From contig NZ_JAPEOQ010000001.1 in NCBI RefSeq assembly GCF_026341035.1, positions 4,774,001 to 4,838,000 of the forward strand: a DNA stretch of 64,000 nucleotides, in the 5' to 3' direction. Shown piece after piece: positions 58,921 through 64,000 of the stretch. The position numbers were made by a program, and so were the translations under genes. Within the stretch, counting starts at the first letter, position 1; every line of letters begins with the position of its first letter. The notes beneath the pieces are model-generated. The model worked only from the letters and a program-made list of their open reading frames with translations. It searched no databases and had not been told where the DNA came from. This DNA comes from Streptomyces sp. NBC_01016. Lineage in GTDB: Bacteria > Actinomycetota > Actinomycetes > Streptomycetales > Streptomycetaceae.

Positions 58921-59802
58921 TTACAGGGACTCGTCCCTGAGCCAGTCCGGTGTGTGGATGCCTTCGCCGCCGTACATCGGGAGCTTCACCGACGTTCCGT
59001 AGCGGGCGAGCTGGCTCCAGGGGCGGTTGATGCCGGCGCTGCCGTAGCGGCGTACGCGGGTGACGGTGTCGAGGTCGAGGACGTCGACGAGGGTCTCCTC
59101 GCCGGGGCCGGCCTGCTGGCGCACGATGCCTTCCGGGTCGACGACGGCGCTCTGCCCGACCCCCGCGGGGTCACCGGCGTTGACGTTGACGACGTAGACC
59201 TGGTTGGTCCAGGCGTTGGCGCGCGCGCAGACCAGTTCCATCTCCCGGTCGCGAGTGGGGGTGAGGGTGGGCTGGATGACGATCTCCGCGCCCAGCCAGG
59301 CGAGTTGGCGCACCGTCTCGGGGAACGAGCCGTCGTAGCAGATGGCCAGGCCCACGCGACCGGCGCCGGGGATGTCGAAGACCGTGAACTCGTGGCCGGG
59401 GGTGGTCTTCTCGTACGGCTGCCACGGGAAGACCTTGCGGTAGCGGGCGGCGATCTCGCCCTCCGGGGAGATGGCCAGAGCGGTGTTGTAGATGTGCCCG
59501 TCCTCGGCGCGCTCGTACACGCTTCCCGGGATCAGCCACAGGCCGGTCTCCACGGCCAGGGCGCAGATCCGGTCGGTGAGCGGGCCCGGGACCGTGACGG
59601 CCGCCTGTTCCATCCAGTCGTCCGGGGCCGGCTGGAGCAGTGCGCCCTCGGCGGCGAGCAACAGCTCGGGGACGACGACGAGTTGTACGTGGGGGAACAG
59701 GTCGCGGGTGGACCGGACCTGGTCGGCGAAGCGCTGCCAGGTCGCTTCGAGGTCGTGGGGCACGGGGGTGGTTTGGACGGCGGCGATGGCGAGCGTGCGC
59801 AT
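58921..59802 (-). CDS. Nitrilase-superfamily carbon-nitrogen hydrolase (amidase-like)
   Basis: This 293-residue enzyme has the nitrilase Glu-Lys-Cys triad: Glu in VVVPELLLAAE near residue 46, Lys in ARYRKVFPWQPYE near 121 and Cys in LAICYDGSFPETVRQ near 155. These features fit aliphatic amidase or N-carbamoyl-type hydrolases rather than true nitrilases. It starts 8 bp after the permease stop on the same strand, so import and hydrolysis of an amide or similar N-compound may be coupled. The ATG is at 59802. Confidence 0.88.
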   Translation of the reverse strand: MRTLAIAAVQTTPVPHDLEATWQRFADQVRSTRDLFPHVQLVVVPELLLAAEGALLQPAPDDWMEQAAVTVPGPLTDRICALAVETGLWLIPGSVYERAEDGHIYNTALAISPEGEIAARYRKVFPWQPYEKTTPGHEFTVFDIPGAGRVGLAICYDGSFPETVRQLAWLGAEIVIQPTLTPTRDREMELVCARANAWTNQVYVVNVNAGDPAGVGQSAVVDPEGIVRQQAGPGEETLVDVLDLDTVTRVRRYGSAGINRPWSQLARYGTSVKLPMYGGEGIHTPDWLRDESL

Positions 59803-59809
59803 GGGTGTG

Positions 59810-61309
59810 TCAGTCCTCGGTGATGGTGAGTTCGGCGACCGTGGTGCGGCCGTCGCGGAAGAAGCGGTGGAAGCGGGTGCGGACGACGGTCAGGGCCAGG
59901 ACGCCGGTGACGATGGTGCCGGCGCCGAGGAGGAAGACTCCGCCGATGCCGTGGAAGGACGTACTGCCGTAGGCCGGGTCGTACATGTCGTGGGCGCTGC
60001 GGGCAAAGGCTGCCAGCATCATCAGCCCGCCGAGCAGGGGCAGGACCCCGCGCAGCAGCAGGTCGCGGGGCGAGTCGCGCAGGCGACCCCGGAAGTACCA
60101 GACGCAGGCGAGCGCGGTGGTGCCGTAGTAGCAGGCGATCAGCAGTCCGATGCACAGGATGGCGTCGCCGAGGAAGTCGGTGGAGACGAGCGTGAGTACG
60201 ACGAGGAGGCAGGCGGCCGTCGCGCCGATGAACACGGTGCCGAAGCCGGGGGTGCGGTGCCTGGGGTGGACTCGGGCGAAGGCCGCGGGCAGGGCGCCGT
60301 GGGTGGCCATGGACAGGGTGCCGCGCGAAGAGCCGACGAGGCTGGTGAGCAGGGCGGAGACCGCGGACACGCAGACGGCCAGCTGCATCACCTTGGCCAG
60401 TGCCGTGCCGAGGACCGGCGGGGCCAGGGTGGACAGGACGTCGGCGGCGTTGTCGGGGTTTCCGAGCCCGGTCCCGCCGGTGCCGGTCCCGGCGAAGCTG
60501 ATCGCCGCGAAGGCGGTGAACAGGTAGGTCCCGAGGAGTACGAGGGTGGAGATGACGGCGGCCTGGCCCGCGACGCGTTCCCCGTCGCGGGTCTCCTCGT
60601 TCGCGGTGATCAGCGCGTCCCAGCCCCAGTAGATGAACAGGCACAGCATGACCGCCTCGGCGAGCGGGCCGAAGCCGTCGACGGCGAAGGGGTTGAGCCA
60701 GGACAGGGACGGGGTGACGGCGCCGTGGCGGGCGAAGGCGGCGGCGCCGAAGCCGAGCAGGGCGGCCAACTGCAGCCCGAGCAGCACGTATTGGACGGAC
60801 GCTGCGAGGTGCAGACCCCGGTAGGCGATCGAGGTGACCGCCGCCAGGAGAACCACCGCCGTGATCGCCACGGCGGTACTGCTGTCGGCGAGTGCGTGCA
60901 GGCCGAGCAGTTGGAGGAGGTAGGTGGCGCCGACCTGGGAGAGGGCCGTCATCGCGATGAACGTGGCGATCTGCACCACCCAACCGCCGGCGAGCCAGCC
61001 GGTCAGAGGCCCGAACGCGCGCGTGGTCCACACGAAGGTGGTGCCGCAGTCCGGCATCTCGCGGTTCAGCTCACGGAAGGCGAACGCGGTGAGCAGGATC
61101 GGCACGAAGCCCAGCAGCAGTGCGGCCGGCGCGAGTTGGCCGACGGTCAGGGTCACGAAGCCGAGGGTCACGGCGATGCTGTACGCCGGGGCGACACAGG
61201 ACAGTCCGAGGGTGACCGAGGCGAGCAGGCCCACCACGCCGCCGCGCAATCCCTTGTCCCGGGCGGGCGCGGATTCCGTTCTGGCCTCGGCGTCGGTCGG
61301 GTTGGGCAT
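59810..61309 (-). CDS. APC-superfamily amino acid/amine permease
   Basis: This is a 499-residue membrane protein with about 12-14 transmembrane helices. The N-terminal segment GGVVGLLASVTLGLSCVAPAYS and the MPDCGTTFVWTTRAFGPLTGW loop are typical of the APC family. A conserved WGWDALITANEETRDGE loop lies mid-protein. It likely imports an amino acid or amine that the nitrilase-family enzyme then hydrolyses. The upstream region contains two inverted copies of a 17-bp motif and a divergent TetR gene. Confidence 0.9.
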   Translation of the reverse strand: MPNPTDAEARTESAPARDKGLRGGVVGLLASVTLGLSCVAPAYSIAVTLGFVTLTVGQLAPAALLLGFVPILLTAFAFRELNREMPDCGTTFVWTTRAFGPLTGWLAGGWVVQIATFIAMTALSQVGATYLLQLLGLHALADSSTAVAITAVVLLAAVTSIAYRGLHLAASVQYVLLGLQLAALLGFGAAAFARHGAVTPSLSWLNPFAVDGFGPLAEAVMLCLFIYWGWDALITANEETRDGERVAGQAAVISTLVLLGTYLFTAFAAISFAGTGTGGTGLGNPDNAADVLSTLAPPVLGTALAKVMQLAVCVSAVSALLTSLVGSSRGTLSMATHGALPAAFARVHPRHRTPGFGTVFIGATAACLLVVLTLVSTDFLGDAILCIGLLIACYYGTTALACVWYFRGRLRDSPRDLLLRGVLPLLGGLMMLAAFARSAHDMYDPAYGSTSFHGIGGVFLLGAGTIVTGVLALTVVRTRFHRFFRDGRTTVAELTITED

Positions 61310-61340
61310 GGTGCCTCCGTAAGCCGCAGGTTTGTTAAAC

Positions 61341-61401
61341 GCAGATTTAAGACGTGGGTCGTTGTCCCGTCAATAGGTGCCGGGCTATCGTTAAATCTGC
61401 G
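61341..61401. promoter_or_regulatory. Two inverted copies of a TetR-type operator motif
   Basis: CGCAGATTTAA at 61341-61351 recurs inverted at 61391-61401. The longer form GTTNNACGCAGATTTAA is shared. They lie between the permease (start 61309) and the TetR gene (start 61428). Confidence 0.55.
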
Positions 61402-61427
61402 TACAACAGAACGGCGAGGGGAACGGT

Positions 61428-62036
61428 GTGGCCGCGAGGAAGGGCAGCAGCAAGGAGGCCCGCCGGGCCGAGCTGGGCAGAGCGGTGGAGCGCGCCCTCG
61501 TGGCGCGCGGGCTCGAGGGTCTGCGGCTGCGCGACATCGCGGACGAAGCGGGGGTCACCCCGGCCGCGGTGCTCTACTACGGCGACCTGGACGCCCTGGT
61601 CCGCGCGGCCTACCAACAGGCCATCGAGCGCTACAGCCAGGAACGAGAACGCGCGGCGAACCGCTTCACCGACGCACGCGACCAACTCGCGGCCTGCATC
61701 GACATGGGCGTCGCCAGCGGTTCCGACGACACGCTGACCCGGCTGCTCTTCGAGTACTGGCCACGGTGCCTGCGCGACGCCAGGGCCGCGGCCCTCGACA
61801 GCGCACTGACGGAACGCCAGATCGCCGTGTACTCAGGGATCCTGGTCCTCGGGCAGGCCCAGGGGCACTTCACCCTTCAGGACCCACCGCGCCTGCTCGC
61901 CGCGAGTTTCGTCGCCATGGAGGACGGCTACCAGATGGAGATCCTCGCGGGCCGCCGCTCCCGCACCGAAGTGATCACCGCTCTGTGCGCCTACGCCCGC
62001 GCGGTTACGGGCCATGATGTGGCCGACCGTGTCTGA
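61428..62036 (+). CDS. TetR-family regulator of the permease-amidase operon
   Basis: This is a 202-residue protein with a helix-turn-helix in the region VERALVARGLEGLRLRDIAD then TPAAVLYYGDLDALVRAAY, and a BetI-like C-terminal domain (TRLLFEYWPRCLRDARAAAL). It starts with GTG. It is divergent from the permease and amidase genes, with paired operators in between, so it probably represses both directions. Confidence 0.88.
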   Translation: MAARKGSSKEARRAELGRAVERALVARGLEGLRLRDIADEAGVTPAAVLYYGDLDALVRAAYQQAIERYSQERERAANRFTDARDQLAACIDMGVASGSDDTLTRLLFEYWPRCLRDARAAALDSALTERQIAVYSGILVLGQAQGHFTLQDPPRLLAASFVAMEDGYQMEILAGRRSRTEVITALCAYARAVTGHDVADRV

Positions 62037-62058
62037 GGTGCTACGTGCGTGATGGGTG

Positions 62059-62673
62059 CTAGGTGCGTGATGCGGCGGCGTCCGACGAGCCGGGCGACGC
62101 CGTGAGCATCCGCCAGACCCCGCGGACGTGGTCCGCCATGTCGATGTCGGGGTCGCTCAGCCACTGGAGTTGAATGCCGTCGGTCGCGGCGACGAGGGCT
62201 GAGGCGGTGAAGCGCGGGTCGAGGCCGGGGTTCGCCCGGCCGGCCCGCTGCTCGGCCGCGAGGTGCTCGGCGATCGTGGCGCGCAGTAGTGCGAAGCGTT
62301 CCCTGAAGTACGTGTGGGCCGGGTGCGCCGAGTCGGTCGAGGCTGCGGCAAGGGTGACGTAGAGCCGGACGCGGGCGGCGTTCGCGGCGTTCACCGTCAG
62401 GGCCTTGGCCAGGAATTCGCCCGGATCGTGCACGGCCTCCGGGTCGCGGAAACGCACCTCGGCCGCGCGGTCGTTGGCGCGCAGGACCTCGGTCAGCAGG
62501 TGGTCCTTGGACTCGAAGTAGTGCATCAGCCCGGTCAGGCTGATGCGACTCTCCTTGGCGACCATCCGCAGGGTGGTGTTCCGCTCGCCCTCGCGGCCGA
62601 AGATCTCAAGGGTGACCTTGAGGATCTCCTCCCGTTTGGCGACCCCCTTGGGGTAGGAATTTCTGGCTGTCAC
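62059..62673 (-). CDS. TetR-family regulator
   Basis: This is a 204-residue protein starting at GTG. The helix-turn-helix is ILKVTLEIFGREGERNTTLRM then SRISLTGLMHYFESKDHLLTE. The C-terminal motif GIQLQWLSDPDIDMADHVRG parallels the TetR at 34353, pointing to a sugar-related regulator type. It is divergent from the MFS gene at 62796, with a 21-bp perfect palindrome between them. Confidence 0.88.
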   Translation of the reverse strand: MTARNSYPKGVAKREEILKVTLEIFGREGERNTTLRMVAKESRISLTGLMHYFESKDHLLTEVLRANDRAAEVRFRDPEAVHDPGEFLAKALTVNAANAARVRLYVTLAAASTDSAHPAHTYFRERFALLRATIAEHLAAEQRAGRANPGLDPRFTASALVAATDGIQLQWLSDPDIDMADHVRGVWRMLTASPGSSDAAASRT

Positions 62674-62724
62674 GCGGCCACCCTATGCGGCGGTCATTTC
62701 CCCTGCGCAAAGCCTTGCCCGCAA

Positions 62725-62745
62725 AAACAGTACGCCGTACTGTTT
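62725..62745. promoter_or_regulatory. Perfect 21-bp palindrome, TetR operator
   Basis: AAACAGTACG, one central C, then its exact reverse complement. It lies between the TetR start (62673) and the MFS start (62796). Confidence 0.7.
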
Positions 62746-62795
62746 CTCGTCAGTCGCAGGTGTGGCCCCGTGCGGCCCACCGAAAGAAGGTCCCG

Positions 62796-64000
62796 ATGGC
62801 GAGACCCCCTGGCGAGCTCCGAGCTCCCTCCCCGATCCCTGCCGAGCCGGCCGGCTCGGCCACCCCGGCGCTCGACGGGCGGGCGCTGCGACGCCTGATG
62901 GCATGCATCGGCCCCGCCCACCTCGGCATCGCCCTCGTGTGGGGAGCCGTCCCCGGCACCCTGCTTGCCCTCCAGGTCCAGCGCACGGTGGGCGAGGGCG
63001 CGAAGGTCGGCACGCTCGCGGTCGTCACCACGGTGGGCGCGCTCGTCGCGATGGTCGCCCAGCCCGTCGCGGGAGCCGTCTCGGACCGGACCCGCAGCCG
63101 TTTCGGGAGGCGCGGGCCCTGGGTCGTGGCGGGCGTGGCGGCCGGTGGACTGGCCCTGATCGGCATGGCGTTCACCCGCTCCGTACCCGCGATGCTGGCC
63201 CTGTGGTGCCTGGTGCAGTTCGGCTACAACTTCGGGGAGGGCCCGCTCTCGGCCGTCATGCCCGACCGGGTGCCGCCCGAGAAGCGCGGCGTGTTCTCCA
63301 CGGTCACCGGCCTCGGCTCCATGTGCGGCTCGCTCTTCGGTCAGATTTTCGCCGCCACCTTCGAGGACCGGATCACCACGGCGTACGTGGCGCTCGCCCT
63401 GCTCGCCATGGCCCTGGCGGTCGTCCTCGTGACCCTCAACCCGGAGCGCCCGAGCCGGAACGCTCCCCAAGAGCCCTTCCAGGTACGTGAGTTCCTGAGC
63501 GGCCTGTTGCCGAACCCGCGCAAGCACCCGGACTTCTTCTGGGTGTTCGTCAGCAGGCTGAGCACCAACCTGGCGTACTTCCTGGTCTTCGGCTACAAGC
63601 TCTACATCCTGCAGGACTACATCGGCCTGCACGGCGAGGCGATCGACCGCGTACCCGTCCTCGCGCTGACCGCCGTCGCGGGGCTGCTCCCGGCCGTCGT
63701 CGTCACCGGACCCCTCTCGGACCGGCTCGGCCGACGCAAGGTGTTCGTGGTGGCTTCGGCGTCCCTCATCGGCTGCGCCATGCTCATCCCGTTCGCCGTC
63801 CCCACCATGACCGGCATGACCGTGATGGCCTTCCTGGTGGGCATCGGCTTCGGCTGTTTCCAGGGCGTGGACACCGCTCTCATCTCCCAAGTACTCCCGT
63901 CCGAAAGGTCCTTCGCCCGCGACCTGGGCGTCGTGAACGTCGCGGCCACCCTGCCGCAGGTCCTCGCGCCCGCCATCGCCGGAGCCGTCGTCCTCTGGCT
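62796..64000 (+). CDS. MFS transporter (GPH-like), cut by right window edge
   Basis: 401 codons are visible and the frame is still open. Helix pairs and the A-motif loops GAVSDRTRSRFGRRGPWVVAG and GPLSDRLGRRKVFVV are clear, so about 12 helices are expected. The first loop resembles the GPH-type permease at 28950-30245. The ATG at 62796 follows GAAAGAAGG. A divergent TetR with a perfect palindrome suggests substrate-induced expression. The substrate is unknown, probably a sugar or glycoside. Confidence 0.85.
   Translation, partial: MARPPGELRAPSPIPAEPAGSATPALDGRALRRLMACIGPAHLGIALVWGAVPGTLLALQVQRTVGEGAKVGTLAVVTTVGALVAMVAQPVAGAVSDRTRSRFGRRGPWVVAGVAAGGLALIGMAFTRSVPAMLALWCLVQFGYNFGEGPLSAVMPDRVPPEKRGVFSTVTGLGSMCGSLFGQIFAATFEDRITTAYVALALLAMALAVVLVTLNPERPSRNAPQEPFQVREFLSGLLPNPRKHPDFFWVFVSRLSTNLAYFLVFGYKLYILQDYIGLHGEAIDRVPVLALTAVAGLLPAVVVTGPLSDRLGRRKVFVVASASLIGCAMLIPFAVPTMTGMTVMAFLVGIGFGCFQGVDTALISQVLPSERSFARDLGVVNVAATLPQVLAPAIAGAVVLW

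Noticed and set aside
59492..62017. An 841-codon plus-strand frame rich in Gly, Glu and Gln
   Set aside because: It is antisense to the APC permease and amidase genes, both of which have full family motifs. The composition is an artefact of the opposite strand.

Overview
The sequence is very GC-rich with strong G/C third-position bias. It carries many TetR regulators, F420-type enzymes, a mycofactocin-type dehydrogenase, an actinobacterial NB-ARC/TPR regulator and a proline tRNA remnant. A Streptomyces or close relative is the best guess. This is inferred from composition and gene content; no rRNA or other species marker is present.

Layout. (1) 1-26254 is a catabolic gene block acting on CoA thioesters: a TauD-type dioxygenase, an EthD-aldehyde dehydrogenase fusion, a LuxC/LuxE acyl reductase pair, two enoyl-CoA hydratases, a pair of acyl-CoA dehydrogenases, two near-duplicate amidohydrolases, a Rieske oxygenase, two acyl-CoA ligases, a two-subunit B12 acyl-CoA mutase, F420-type oxidoreductases and a CoA-transferase. 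Seven 15-bp dyads close to GAGAATNNNATTCTC lie in front of its operons and look like the operator of one regulon. (2) 26262-34961 is a glycoside-utilisation operon: GH78 alpha-rhamnosidase, GPH/MFS permease, GH2 beta-glucuronidase with the N-x-K glucuronate motif, an SDR, a GH1 beta-glucosidase and a divergent TetR. (3) 34981-42257 holds a TetR and a divergent seven-gene operon: a molybdenum hydroxylase (large, FAD and 2Fe-2S subunits), CoxG, a mycofactocin-type SDR, a P450 and its ferredoxin. (4) 42369-52276 carries more CoA/aldehyde catabolism: a CMD protein, an aldehyde dehydrogenase, two SDRs, a TetR, a hydratase-like protein, a CoA-transferase-like protein, an amidohydrolase, an acyl-CoA dehydrogenase and a FadR-type GntR. 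(5) 52796-58460 is an accessory segment: an NLR-like NTPase/TPR gene split by an IS630-family element, a small partner that shares a QAGRDV motif with it, a VWA protein and repeats. (6) At 58597-58638 lies a 42-nt 3' fragment of tRNA-Pro(GGG) followed by a terminator, the expected scar of tRNA-targeted integration. Its orientation puts the integrated DNA to the left. (7) 58921-64000 looks like ordinary chromosome: a nitrilase-family amidase, an APC permease, two TetR regulators and a partial MFS gene.

Working model (inference). A plant-type glycoside, possibly a saponin or flavonoid glycoside carrying rhamnose, glucuronic acid and glucose, is imported and deglycosylated inside the cell. The aglycone is oxidised by the P450, SDR, Rieske and molybdenum enzymes and then degraded as CoA thioesters. 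The two most distinctive observations are the 15-bp operator regulon and the candidate amyloid-signalling NLR pair, whose NLR has been inactivated by a transposon.
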